A stretch of 64,000 nt of DNA from Mastigias papua (GCA_964019165.1 OZ025269.1:15531187-15595186), one strand, 5' to 3'. Shown: positions 52,959 through 64,000, counted from the first letter of the stretch. The notes: generated from the sequence alone by a model not told the origin. Made by a program: numbers and translations.

Positions 52959-55900
52959 CTAAATAGATAAAACTTTTCGCAATATCCTAGCTGAGCCAAG
53001 CAATGCTGTTTTTTGGATATCTATCGCAATCTTTACTCCCAACTTTTTAATATGCTTTTCAAACTTGTCAGATATAACTCCTAGTGCTCCAATCACTACA
53101 GGTACTACTGTTGCACTTCTCATTTGCCATACATGTCCAATCTCTTCCCTCAAGTACTGATACTTTTCCATTTTTCAAGTTCTTTTTCCTTTACTCGTGA
53201 TTCTCCAGGTACCGCAATGTCTATTATTTTGACCTCTTTATTCATTTTATCTACCAACACAATGTCCGGTCGTCTTGCCTCAATCATTCTATCACATTGG
53301 ATCGTAAAATCCCATAAGAGCTTATAATTCTCATTTTCAATTATTGCTTCAGGTTGCTGATTATACCATCTATCAGCTCTCTCAAACCCTCCTTTGATAC
53401 AGAGCTGCCAATGAATGTATCGTGCCACATTATCATGCCTTCTCTTATACTCTCGTTGGGCCAACTTACTACACTCACTAACTAGATGACTAATAGTTTC
53501 CGCTTTCTCCCCGCACATTCTACATGTAGGAGACTCAGAACTCTTATCAATATAGAACTTTGTATAATTTGTTCTTAAAGCTTGTTCTTGAGCACTGCAG
53601 ATCAATGCCTCTGTACATCCCTTCATATCTCCTTTTGCAATCCAATGCCATGACCTATCCCAATCCACCCCCTCTTTGTCCCTCAAAAACTGTCCATGCA
53701 TTATTTTCTGCTTCCATTCGTCTTCTCTCTTCTGGCTATGAAACCTTTTATACTCATTTGGCTCAATTGCTTCAGCAACATTAACTATATCTGAATCCCC
53801 GACATTTCTCAAAAGTACCTCTCTACTGTTCAATACGTACCAACTCAAACTATTTTCCTCTCCCCTTACACAACATTCACAACTTATAAGACCTCTTCCC
53901 CCTCTTCTTCTTGATACGTATATTCTTGCAACATCGCTTCTTGGGTGGAGTTCCTTGTTTATTGTCATGATTTTTCTTGTTTTTCTGTCAAGCTTTTGCA
54001 GTTCATTCGTATTCCATCCAAGTATACCTGCTCCATATCTCATGAGTGATACTACCCATATGTTTACTGCCATTATCTTGTTCCTACCGTTCAGCTTTGA
54101 TCTCATAATTAGTTTAGTGCGCCTCAGGTATTCTTTTGAGAACATTTCTTTCATCTGATTCTCCTTTATCTTATCAGCCTCTAAAATACCAAGATATTTG
54201 TATCCTTCAAGATCAATCGCCTTAATACTCTCTCCATTACCTAGGTTTATGTCTTCACTTTCGACTAGTTTCCCTCGTTTCATGATTGCAGTACCACACT
54301 TCTTTACTCCGAATTCCATTCCAATATCATGGCTTATTACCTTTACTGTTGATATAAGGCTATCGATTTCAGTTCTGTTCTTCCCAAATATCTTCAGATC
54401 ATCCATAAACAACAGGTGGTTGATTTTCACATCTCCAAGCAAGTACCCGGCTTTTGCCTTCCGCAACACCTTTGATAATGGTATAATGCAAATTACAAAG
54501 ATCAATGGGGAAAGACTGTCTCCCTGAAAAATCCCTCTTCTAATATTTACATTTCCGAGTGACGTACCACTTGAAGTTAATTCAGTTTGCCAGTTTACCA
54601 TAGAGCACTGAAGAAAAGTTGTCACTTTCTCTGGTACCTGTGTCACGATACCACTTTTTTCAACTCATTCATATTTCATTTCTAATACGTCATAACACGT
54701 TCACACTGTTAACTGCTGAATCATATTTCCTCGTAGATTGAGTTTAGTCTCTCTTTCAAGTTCATTTACGTAATTACCTCTCTTTCACTCATTTTACATC
54801 TACTTTTAGGCCTTGACTGTATTCTGACTAATGATTTTCTGTATATTTTTTCACACACACCTTTCCTGTTTATCACATAGTGTTTACGTAGATTCAGATT
54901 CTTAGACATTTGATTGGTTAGTTTTAATTCGTATTTCCGTGTAGTTTCTAATATATTCTCTAACTTTTCACTTAGTCTTCGGTTATTGCCACGCGACCAG
55001 CTACGCGATAATTCCAGGTCTCACAGGAGATTCGTTATCTTGTAAATAGTTTATTTTGTTCAACTATAATCCAACAACTAAAGCTTTGTGTATTCTGTGC
55101 CGCTCGTGCCTGACCTAGCAGTGAATCCAAAGATTGAGTTATGGAAGTAACTGGAGAAAAAGCCACGTTATGACACCTGTGCCAATTGCAAACATTCGAC
55201 TATCCAAGAGTGGGGTACCATGTCATAAGCCTTCTTATAAACCACCCATGCCATTGCAAGATTCTTTTGTCGTCTTTTACTGTCATTCAGAATCATCTTG
55301 TCGATCAAAAGCTGATCCTTTGTTCCTCTGCTCTTTTTCCTACACCCTTTCTGCTCTACCGGTAATGTGTCACTTTCTAAAAGCATCTGATAAACATAAT
55401 CAGCAATTATTCCTGTCATCAACTTCCACAAAAGTGGTAGACAGGATATTGGCCTATAGTTCTCAACCATATTTCCTTTTTTTGGGTCTTTCTGACACAA
55501 TACCGTTCTACCAGTTGTCATCCAAATAGGCAAGGGGGCTCTGTTGTTTACTAATTCATTCATTTGCTCAGCGATTCTATCATGCAGAGATGTCAGTTTC
55601 TTTAACCAGTAGCCCTGTACCCCATCAGGTCCAGGTGCTTTCCAATTTGGTATCTTCTTTACCCATTCAGTTACCATCTCGAGAGTTATTGCTATATCCT
55701 GCTGATTTACTTTATCACACTCCTCTCTCAAGTCCTTCAACCATTGAGCATCCCTATTGTGTTGAGCCTCATTTCCCCAAATAGTTGACCAAAGTCGCTC
55801 ACTTTCTGCCGCATCTAGTGTTACCCCTTCAGTTCTTTTCAATCCGCTCAATTCCTGGTACACCTTTTTCTGATCTTGTTGAAACGACCTATTGATTTTA

Positions 55901-56907
55901 AATTGCTGGATTCTATTTTCATACCTCTTCAGTTTTGTTGCTTTAGCTTGTAGTCTCTGTTTAAGTTCTTCAATTACAGTGTCTTCTCCTTTTGTCTTAA
56001 TTCGATATTTCCTGTCCAAAATCTTATACTTATCACCCTTTGTAAGCTCACCCCTCTTCTTTCTTTGCAAAATATTTACATGACTTCTCAATTCTCTAAT
56101 TGTGTTCTGTATCCTTCTCTTCCACCAAGGTTCTCTTTTCACATTACGTCCCATTACTCTTAAACCAACCTTTTTAGAAACATACTGAGCAACTGCACAT
56201 ATCAACTTATTTGTATCAGTTATGTTATCTGTTTTTATATTCACTAAAATCCTATTTACTTTACTTGACCATTCAGACAAAATATTTCTGTTCACTTTCT
56301 TCAATCCTCTTGTATCACATCTTCTACCGCTTTTCATAATTCCGACTATTTCATCCATCATACATCTTTCTTGTTCATCTTGCACATTGCTACTTCTTAC
56401 CTGCACTTCTATTGCTTCAAATCGCTCATCATTGCGTACTATTGTTTCACCTAACAGTCAGCTTGTATTTCCTATTATTGCGCTATCATTACTTCCTTCA
56501 ACACTATCACTATTCCCTTCATCATTATCACTATTCCCATCTAACCTTCGACAGATTTCTTCTAACTCTACAGCAGTAAACCATTCATTCTTTTTTATTA
56601 ATCTAGCCTGATCACATAGTCTTTGTTCTATCACTGTTGGTAAATTTCTCTCTTTCCAGATACTATGCATCCTTTTTCTGTAACCTCGTATCGGCTTTCC
56701 ATTTTCATCTGTTGGGATACTCAAAAAATAGCATTCCATAACAGCAAGGTTCAATTCCCTAGTCCTTTTCATTTTGGCAGACGCTTGATGACGACCAGGC
56801 CCACCCTGCCGTACAGTGGGACACTTGCCGGGCGAGAAACCTTCACTTGCAGTTCCAGTTTCATTCACGCCGTTATCTTCATTATTAGAATTATTCATTG
56901 CACTCAA
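52959..56907 (-). pseudogene. LINE-D: R4/Dong-type retrotransposon interrupted by a solo LTR
   Basis: The N-terminus (GPGRHQASAKMKRTRELNLA) and Myb-like region start at 56907. RT blocks WKAPGPDGVQGYWLKKL, NYRPISCLPLLWKLM and VYKKAYDMVPHSW are followed by a 535-bp LTR, then [13 protein letters not shown] and FMDDLKIFGK. The zinc motif CRMCGEKAETISHLVSEC and nuclease RRPDIVLVDK...IIDIAVPGE follow. Damage: TGA at 56458-56460, the LTR insertion, and a frameshift near 53160. In the motif normally WIDYRKAYD it reads WVVYKKAYD, so the first catalytic-block residues have also drifted. Removing the LTR with one copy of CCTG restores the frame. Confidence 0.88.
54641..55175. repeat. Solo LTR (535 bp) inside LINE-D
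   Basis: Begins TGTCACGATACCAC and ends CACGTTATGACA, i.e. TGTCA...TGACA inverted termini of an LTR. CCTG flanks both sides (54637-54640, 55176-55179), a 4-bp duplication. The RT protein of LINE-D is continuous across it once it is removed. There is no coding sequence, so it is a recombined solo LTR, probably of Gypsy type. Orientation not resolved. Confidence 0.75.
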
Positions 56908-57185
56908 ACAGAGGATAGTGACTTTAAGGTTACACTACCACCGGTGTTTTTCTCGAGACACCATCTCTAGGGAGGTTGTCAACCAAGACTAAAGAGTCCC
57001 CCCTACCCATGAGACAGACTAGCCCCCGCCGGATGCCAACTCGGTATTTGGTAGTCTCGGGGAGAGCTGACAGGTACTACAACTTGCTCAAGGGTGACCT
57101 GGAGGTAGTTGTAGCAAAGGGTAACCTCATTATCCCACGTCAAAACTCTACAACCGGATGCAGTATTATGTCATACCCAGGACAA
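56908..57185 (-). other. LINE-D 5' UTR with conserved hairpin
   Basis: Closely similar to the LINE-A and LINE-B 5' UTRs. Hairpin region 57024-57062, with one CCGG changed to CCGA. It ends at (TAA)n. Confidence 0.6.
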
Positions 57186-57209
57186 ATTATTATTATTATT
57201 ATTATTATT
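57186..57209. repeat. (TAA)n junction between LINE-E and LINE-D
   Basis: ATT units on the plus strand. Confidence 0.92.
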
Positions 57210-57310
57210 TTCTATATTAAACATTGTGTTCAGGCTGTTGTTATTGCCGTCAGTTCTGCTATTAGGCGAGTCATAACAAATGACCAAAGGCTAATAGAGT
57301 TTGTTCTCTC

Positions 57311-60300
57311 CTATATTTCTAGCACTTTCCTCAAAATTCTGGCAGTCCCCAATAAAGCAGCCTTCTGCATCACTCCAACATTACATGTTATCCCTAATTT
57401 TTCTATCCATCTGTCAAACTCTTTGGTGATACATCCAAGAGCTCCTATCACTATAGGCACAACTTCAACACGTTTGAGTTTCCACAATCTTGCGATCTCT
57501 CTCTTCAAGTCCTGGTATTTTTCTACTTTTTCCTTTTCTTTCTCTCCTACATTTACATCAGCTGGTACAGCAATATCAATGATTAATCCCTTGTGCTCTT
57601 TCTTGTCAACTATAATTATATCTGGTCTTCTTGCCTCTATCACGTAGTCACATTGCACATTGTTATCCCACAACAATTTCACTTCTTCATTTTCCACTGC
57701 TCCTTCCGGGACATGTTCATACCATTTGTCTGTGCATCCTAACCCATTCTTTTTACAAAGATCCCAATGAACTTTCTTTGCCACATTGTCATGCCGACGT
57801 TTGTATTCCTTCTGAGCCAATTTCTCACACCCACTTACTAAATGCTGCACACTTTCACTCTTTGTCCCACATAACCTGCACAGAGGGCTTTCACTGGTTC
57901 TGTCGATACGGTGTTTCACATAATTTGTCCTGATGGCCTGTTCCTGAGCAGCACACAGCAATGCTTCAGTTCCAATTTTCAAATCACATCTTGACAGCCA
58001 TTGCCACGTTTTATCCTTATCAACTTTCTCTGGCATTTCCCTAAAAAACTGTCCATGCATTCTCTTCTCATTCCAGTTTTGTCTCAGTTCTTTTTCCTTT
58101 TGTTTCTTCAATTCTCTACTTAATATAGCATCTTCCGTATTGATTGTCCCAGCTGCAGCAACTCCCTTAATGAGGTTGTCCTCCGAATTGGCAACGTAAA
58201 AGCCCAAACTGTTTTCCTCATCGCTTACGCACCTCTCTACACTAATCAAACCTCTGCCTCCCTCTTTCCTCTTTATATATAATCTGTCAACATCACTTTT
58301 TGGGTGTAGTGCTCCATACATTGTCATTGTCTTTCTAGATTTCCTATCAATTTCTTTCAATTCACTTTCTTTCCAATACAGTATTCCTGCCCCATACCTG
58401 AATATTGCCACTGCCCATGTATTTATTGCTGTTATTTTGTTTTTCCCATTTAGTTTTGATTTTAGTACCAATCTGAGCCTTCGCTTATATTCCTTAATGG
58501 TTTTTTCCTTCATTTTTTTTCTTTGATTTTATCCAGTTCAATTATCCCTAAATACGTATACCCTTGCTTTTCAACTTCTTTCATTATTTCCCCATTTGGC
58601 AGCGTTAGTCCTTCACATCTAACTACTTTCCCTCTCTTCATCGCAAGAATTCCACATTTCTTCAATACAAACTCCATCCCAATATCTGTACTAAAAATAT
58701 GAACAGTCCTCACAAGTGTTTCTGTCTGCTCTTCACTCTTAGAAAACAGCTTCAAATCATCCATGAATAGCAGATGATTCAGCTTGTATCTTTTCTTTCC
58801 CCATTCATAGCATACATTTACCTTCCTAAGAACCGATGACAAAGGTATCATGCACAGAACAAACAGAAGAGGCGAGAGACTGTCTCCTTGAAATATCTCT
58901 CTTTTCACATCAACCTCCCCAAGATCTTTACCATTTGATGTCAGTGATAACTTCCATTGCTCCATACTTTTTCCTAAAAAATTTGTCACATTCTCCACTA
59001 TTCTAAACATCTTCATACATTCAATGATCCAGCTATGTGGAACAAGGTCATACGCTTTCTTGTAATCTATCCATGCCATTGATAGATTAGTGAGCCTTCT
59101 CCTACAATCTTTCAGTACAGTCTTGTCGATAAGTAAATGATCCTTTGTTCCACGGCTTCCTCTCCTACATCCTTTTTGCTCATCAGGTAAAAGTTTCCTA
59201 TGGTCAAGATACTTATAAGTCTCTTCTGCTATCATTCCTGTCAGGAGTTTCCACATTAGTGGAAGACATGTAATAGGGCGATAGTTTTCTGCTGCATTCC
59301 CCTTCTTCGGATCTTTCTGACAAAGCACAGTGCGACCATGTGTCATCCATGCTGGTAGGCTGTTTTCTCCCATCAAGATACTATTCATCTGACCAGCGAT
59401 TCGGCTATGAAGATTGGTCAAATTGTTTTTATCCAATAACCTTGCACACCATCCTTTCCTGGTGCTTTCCAGTTAGGCATCTTTCTACATTGATCTCTTA
59501 CCTTCTCCACACTTATAATCACCCTTTCTTGATATTGATTTTCATTCTCCAACCCGGTCTTCATATCTTTCAGCCATTCTGCCTTTTGGTTGTGCTCTTT
59601 TTCAATACTCCAAATATTTCCCCAAAATATTTTACTTTCTTCAGCATTTGGATCATCGCTTGATCTCCCTCTCCCCCCATTAAATTCTGAGTATATTCTC
59701 TTCTGATCAACACTGAAAAGTCTATTTTGTCTGAATTGTTCAATTCTCTGTTCAAACCTTCTGACTTTGGCACTTTTTGCAAGCATCCTTTGTTTGAGTT
59801 CCTCAATTACAGTTTTTAGACCCTTTCTTTTAACTCTGTACTTTTCCTGTAGCCCAAGCAACTTTCGTTTTTTCCCTCCACCCAGTCCTTCTTTCAATTC
59901 TCTTTCCATAATATTGACTTCTTGTCTCAGTCTCCTTATGTCACCTTCAATCCTCCGTTTCCAAAATGGTTCATATTTCTTCCTATGCTCCACTTTCTTT
60001 AGTCCTAGCTGTTCAGCGACCCACACACTTGCAGCTACAATTAAATTATTTGTTTCTGTAATACTCTTGCTCTCCAAATACTTAAGCGCTTCATTTACTC
60101 TCTCTGCTTGGACCTTTAAAAGCTTCCTTCCCACCTTCTTAAATATAATGCCTTGGCATGTCTTTCTTTCTGCAAGTATTTCCTTTAAGCGTTTAACGAT
60201 CAGCCTATTATCTTCATCTAAACAAACAACAGTACTACTAAGGCTATCTCTTACATCACCCAACTCTTCTTCAACTATATCATCAACATTACCTACTGGC

Positions 60301-60752
60301 TCTATTGTGACTACTTCAATTTGTTCTCTGTAAATGTCACTCTGGGATTCATTTTCTACTTGTCTTTTAATAGCGTCCAATTCAAGCTCTGACAACCAGC
60401 CATTCTTTCTAATTGCCCTTGCTTGGTCACACACACGTTGCTCTGTTGATTCAAACATTCCCCTTTCTCTCCATTCTCTATACATTCTTTGCCTGTATCC
60501 CCTGATAGGTTTTCCTTCTTCATCAAATGGCCTACATTTGTAAAAACATTCCATAACTACTTTATTCACCTCCTTACTCCATTTCATTCTAGCAGTAGCA
60601 GGATAACGACCAGGTCCCCGCTGCTGTGCCGAGGAACACCTGCCGAGCGAAGAACCTTCACCAATAGATCCAGTCCCATTAACGCTGTTATTTTCAATAC
60701 TTTGAATTGACATTTCACTCATAAGAGGATTTGTGGATTTAAGGTTACACAA
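57311..60752 (-). pseudogene. LINE-E: R4/Dong-type retrotransposon with two frameshifts
   Basis: The start MCNLKSTNPLMSEMSIQ resembles LINE-B (MCNLKFTNPLMSEMSSQ). It carries GPGRYPATARMKWSKEVN and the Myb-like region, RT blocks [55 protein letters not shown] and FMDDLKLF, zinc motif CRLCGTKSESVQHLVSGC and nuclease RRPDIIIVDK...LIIDIAVPAD. Three overlapping frames (60752-59418, 59436-58510, 58513-57311) show single-base shifts near 59425 and in an A-run near 58512. All catalytic motifs are otherwise present, so damage is slight. The A-run shift could also be a sequencing error. Confidence 0.88.
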
Positions 60753-60875
60753 CCACCGGTGTTTTTATCGAGATACCATCTCTAGGGAGGCTGTCAACCA
60801 AGACTAAAGAGTCCCCCCTACCCATGAGACAGACTTTCCCCCGCCGGATGCCAACCCGGTACTTCGAGGTCTCAC
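60753..60875 (-). other. LINE-E 5' UTR, cut off at the conserved hairpin
   Basis: Contains the hairpin from 60839 upward but ends at about 60874 within it, where LINE-F2 begins. The distal 5' UTR and (TAA)n present in A, B and D are missing. Confidence 0.55.
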
Positions 60876-60876
60876 C

Positions 60877-61916
60877 AAATCCCGACATCAAATTACTTTG
60901 GGCGGATACAAGCTATGGCACTAATCTTCAGTATGACCAGTTCCAGAATACTAAACAAGTTTTGAAGGCTGTACAGCACGAGCATGAAGATCGCATAAAA
61001 AAATAGACTCCTTTCTCAAGGCTTGGTTATCTCCTCTGTTCTGAAATATTCATGTCAAAGAACAGCAAGCATTTGATCAATTGTTCAACAAAACATGCCG
61101 AGAAATATCTTTAATTTTTCTATAAAATATCTCAACAACACTTTACCTACTCGGAAAAATCTTTGCAAATGGTCCATTTCTCAGTCATCAGCATGTTCAT
61201 TCTGCCTTCAATCAGAAACTCTGCAGCACGTGGTATCAAGTTGTAATTGGTACCTCGAGAATGGCAGATATACTTGGCGCCACAACTCTGTCCTTCTTTT
61301 CCTTGCTAATACATTTTCATCTCTAAACCAAATCTCAGTATATGCCGATTTGCCCTCTCTTATGTCCCCATCTTTGATAACTGGCGACTCCCTTCGTCCT
61401 GATCTTCTTTTGCTCACAGGCAAGAAAGTGCTCTACATTCTTGAACTCACACTGAGTTTTGAGACAAATATTCATGCTAATAGCGTAAGGAAAGCCAATA
61501 AGTATACTCCACTACTTCAAGACCTGTCCTCTTCCTATAATAAAGTTATTTTTATCAATGTCTCCATGGGTGCTCTCGGCGTTATGGGCGCCTCCTGTGA
61601 TTCCTTTCTTTCTCTACTCCAAGATCTGAGTTTTGACAAAGTTACACAGCGAAGAATTATTATGAAAACAATTAATATTGCCATTAGGTCAACGTATTAC
61701 ATCTTCTGCCAAAGAAATAAACCATGGAACAACCCTGAACTCCTGAACTTCTGAACATTCACTTCCTTTTCCTGCTATTATACCTTTGAGTTATGTTACA
61801 TGTCAATTATTATTGTTATTATTTTTCATGTGCTTAGTACAAACTAGCCAATGGTACACTACCAATTATATGCGAGGTGTATTATTGTAAGTAACAGATA
61901 TATACATATGAAAGTT

Positions 61917-61925
<9 letters not shown>
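60877..61925 (+). pseudogene. LINE-F2: 5'-truncated LINE with zinc finger and restriction-like endonuclease, opposite orientation
   Basis: The first part (NPDIKLLWADTSYGTNLQY, then HEDRIKK) is the RT thumb region. After a frameshift near 61003 it continues NRLLSQGLVISSVLKYSCQR, a TGA near 61076, then PRNIFNFSIKYLNNTLPTRK. A CX2CX7HX4C finger (CSFCLQSETLQHVVSSC) and LRPDLLLLTGKKVLYILELT give a restriction-like nuclease, then INVSMGALGVMGASC and a stop at 61752-61754. The 3' UTR has GCGAGGTGTATTATTGTA, a short A-run and ATT repeats. It belongs to the same family as LINE-F1 and to a different RLE clade from A-E and G. Only the last frame (61095-61754) is open. Confidence 0.8.
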
Positions 61926-61947
<22 letters not shown>

Positions 61948-61951
61948 TTAT
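61926..61951. repeat. (TAA)n tract between LINE-F2 and LINE-G
   Basis: ATT units on the plus strand. They serve as the tail of LINE-G in its sense. Confidence 0.92.
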
Positions 61952-62064
61952 GTATATTTCGTTAAAGTTCTATTAAGTACAATCCCTTGCCGAGTTATGT
62001 CCTATAACCTAGGGCACAGGAAGGTAAAGTTTCAAGTTCTTTATAACTGTCGCACTGTATCTGA

Positions 62065-64000
62065 TCATATAGAGAGCACTCGTCGCAGTAGATGAGCCGT
62101 CCCATTTAGTACTATCTTTTGCAATTCTTGCAAGCAAGGGTTCCCGGGAATTCGCTTGATATGACCTTCAGTTGTCTTCTGTATCATGCCTAATGCCCCA
62201 ATTACTACAGGTACTATTGTTACTTTCAAATTCCACATCTTCTGTATTTCGATTTCCAAGTCTTTGTATTTGCTGACTTTTTCATACTCCTTAAGTGATA
62301 GATTTCGATCTGAAGGCACTGTCATATCAATCAGTAAACATGTCTTTTCCTTGTGGTCTTTTACAATAATATCTGGCCGATTGGCTTTAATTGATCTGTC
62401 TGTGTGTATTGTGAAATCCCAAAGGATAGTAGCATCATTGCCCTTCGTAACTGGTTCTGGGTGATGTTCATACCAGTGTTCAGCGTGTGAAGCATTATAA
62501 TGCTGGCATATTCTCCAGTGTAGGTACTGCCCCAATTTGTCATGTCGATCTTTGTATTCCTTTGGTGCAAGTATTGGGCATCCAGCAACTAGATGATCAA
62601 TTGTTTCCACTTTATCCTCACATAGTCTACATCTAGGATCTGTTCCATTTCTTATTATATTTGCTTGATAGTTCCTTGTGAATAGGCTCTGGTCTTGTGC
62701 TGCCATTATGAACCCCTCAGTCTCTGCCTTTAGTCCAGCGCACCTCAACCATTGGTGGGTATTACGTTGGTCAATATCAGCGTCTTTGCTCCGTAGTGCA
62801 TATTGGCCATGTAAAGGCTTTTGCTCCCATTTGCTTTTGATAGCAACTAGTCCTTTCCTTTTTGCTTCTTGCTTTGCAATTTTTGCTAGTTTAGTTGGTT
62901 GCGTTTCATTCGTATCAATTGGTGATAGTTCTAACTCACACTCAAATTTTCGACTTTGACAGCTAACAGAATGGACCTTTTTGGTTTTTTCGTGTCTGTT
63001 AACAAGTTGTAGCATCCAATCTTCAGTTGAATCCAGGTATGTTTGAAGTCCAATGGTTGTGGTTTTGTACATTAATTCCAGTTGTAGCAGTCCCTTTCCT
63101 CCGTCAGATCTTCGGATATACAGCCTATCAACATCAGCTTTGGGGTGATGCATTTTGTTTATGGTTAAAAGTTTCCTAACCTTAACATCTAGTCTCTTTA
63201 TTTCTGGCATTGTCCAATATAGGATATTAAAACCGTAGGTAACTATAGGTATTGCCAATGAGTTGATTGCCATGATCTTATTTCTAGCATTGAGTTCAGT
63301 TTGGAGTATAGCTCTAACTCTACGATAGAATTCCTTTCTAACTTTTTCTTTATTGGCAGCATTTGCTACCCCTTCAGCTTCTTGGATACCCAGATATTTA
63401 TACATCCCTTCATGTTCCAATTCTTTAATAGTGGTACTCACATCAAGAATAATATTTTCAGCTTTGACAATTTTTCCTTTTGTGAACGTAGCTTTCGCAC
63501 ATTTATCTAGCCCAAATTGCATTCCAATATCATCACTGAAATGTTTCACAGTATCCAATAACCCAGTAAGTTCACTGTCATTCCTTGCAAAAAGCTTTAA
63601 GTCGTCCATATAAAATAGGTGATTAATAGACTTACCCATTATCTGATATCCATAACCAGCATTATTGAGTTCAATTGATAAGGGGATCAGTGAAATACAA
63701 AAAAGGAGTGGCGACAGTGAGTCTCCTTGGAAGATTCCACACTTTATTCTTAAACTGTCTGTTTTTGCTGTACCATTTGCATGAGTTAACCTAAGGTTGG
63801 TGTTCCACAATCTCATATTATGCTGTAGAAAGTTAATAATAGTTGGTGAGAGCTTAAATATATCGAGAGCTCTCAAGATCCATCCATGCGGTACGCTATC
63901 GAATGCCTTTCTATAATCTATCCAAGCCATGCTTAAGTTTCGATGGTTCTTCTGGCAATTTTCCATCAGCATACGATTTATCAGTAACTGGTCTTTGCAT
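62065..64000 (-). CDS. LINE-G: R4/Dong-type retrotransposon, C-terminal half; continues beyond the right edge
   Basis: The frame is open from 64000 to the stop at 62065, about 645 codons. It includes [28 protein letters not shown] and YMDDLKLFAR (RT catalytic pair), GMYKYLGIQEAEG, the zinc motif CRLCEDKVETIDHLVAGC and nuclease NRPDIIVKD...LIDMTVPSD, ending LLRRVLSI. Its closest relative here is LINE-C (shared FTRNYQ, NRPDII, LIDMTVP). No interruption is seen, so the copy may be intact; its N-terminus and 5' UTR are outside the window. The 3' UTR (61952-62064) runs into the (TAA)n tract. Confidence 0.9.
   Translation of the reverse strand, partial: CKDQLLINRMLMENCQKNHRNLSMAWIDYRKAFDSVPHGWILRALDIFKLSPTIINFLQHNMRLWNTNLRLTHANGTAKTDSLRIKCGIFQGDSLSPLLFCISLIPLSIELNNAGYGYQIMGKSINHLFYMDDLKLFARNDSELTGLLDTVKHFSDDIGMQFGLDKCAKATFTKGKIVKAENIILDVSTTIKELEHEGMYKYLGIQEAEGVANAANKEKVRKEFYRRVRAILQTELNARNKIMAINSLAIPIVTYGFNILYWTMPEIKRLDVKVRKLLTINKMHHPKADVDRLYIRRSDGGKGLLQLELMYKTTTIGLQTYLDSTEDWMLQLVNRHEKTKKVHSVSCQSRKFECELELSPIDTNETQPTKLAKIAKQEAKRKGLVAIKSKWEQKPLHGQYALRSKDADIDQRNTHQWLRCAGLKAETEGFIMAAQDQSLFTRNYQANIIRNGTDPRCRLCEDKVETIDHLVAGCPILAPKEYKDRHDKLGQYLHWRICQHYNASHAEHWYEHHPEPVTKGNDATILWDFTIHTDRSIKANRPDIIVKDHKEKTCLLIDMTVPSDRNLSLKEYEKVSKYKDLEIEIQKMWNLKVTIVPVVIGALGMIQKTTEGHIKRIPGNPCLQELQKIVLNGTAHLLRRVLSI

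Noticed and set aside
49172..63972. Numerous plus-strand ORFs of 60-220 codons opposite the LINE ORFs
   Set aside because: Antisense shadows rich in Ser, Leu and Phe with no family motifs.

Overview
The window is AT-rich metazoan nuclear DNA, most likely from an invertebrate. The evidence is a spliced beta-1,4-galactosyltransferase exon, a P element with a THAP-type transposase, Penelope-like elements, a CR1-like LINE with an esterase-type ORF1, Gypsy and BEL/Pao LTR elements, hAT elements and many MITEs. I saw no bacterial operons, rRNA, tRNA or CRISPR. The sequence alone does not identify the species. One conserved host exon stands out (5378-5833, minus strand). Almost everything else is a mobile element or a remnant of one.

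Left part (1-13 kb). Two Penelope-like copies (1-1680 and 1930-4563) both end in a hammerhead-like motif. A hAT MITE with an exact 8-bp target duplication (2960-4404) lies in the 3' UTR of the second copy. A BEL/Pao 3' end with its LTR follows (4705-5325), then the galactosyltransferase exon. A P element with exact ends (5953-9283) begins about 110 bp upstream of that exon's ATG. After it come a hAT deletion derivative that still encodes a transposase C-terminus (9466-10660) and a 438-bp MITE.

Middle (13-26.8 kb). A nearly full-length CR1-like LINE (minus strand, 13049-18070) splits a ~147-bp satellite. Downstream are two unrelated 13-bp minisatellites, several foldback elements (one with a telomere-like core), a (TA)n tract and a 2.7-kb element with ~270-bp terminal inverted repeats holding a CXC-like ORF and a Penelope RT fragment.

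Gypsy part (26.8-41 kb). Gypsy-1 (26836-31771) has two 150-bp LTRs. Gypsy-2 (35209-38242) is 3'-truncated. In both, the first sequence after the 5' LTR is a perfect reverse complement of a stretch inside that LTR, and the two pairs have different sequences. This fits Tf1-type self-primed reverse transcription. In both, gag and pol share one frame and are separated by a single UGA in the context CAA-UGA-CUA, a known readthrough context. A minus-strand Gypsy remnant (39252-41010) follows.

Right part (41-64 kb). Six non-LTR retrotransposons with a restriction-enzyme-like endonuclease (probably the R4/Dong clade) lie head to tail on the minus strand: A, B, C, D, E and G. They are separated by (TAA)n tracts. 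A and B have intact ORFs of over 1,100 codons. C, D and E are broken. G is open to the window edge. Two 5'-truncated LINE 3' ends of another family sit between them in the opposite orientation, at the same microsatellite. The array looks like repeated targeted insertion into a (TAA)n site that each copy's own tail renews. A ~40-nt hairpin in the 5' UTR is conserved between otherwise divergent copies.
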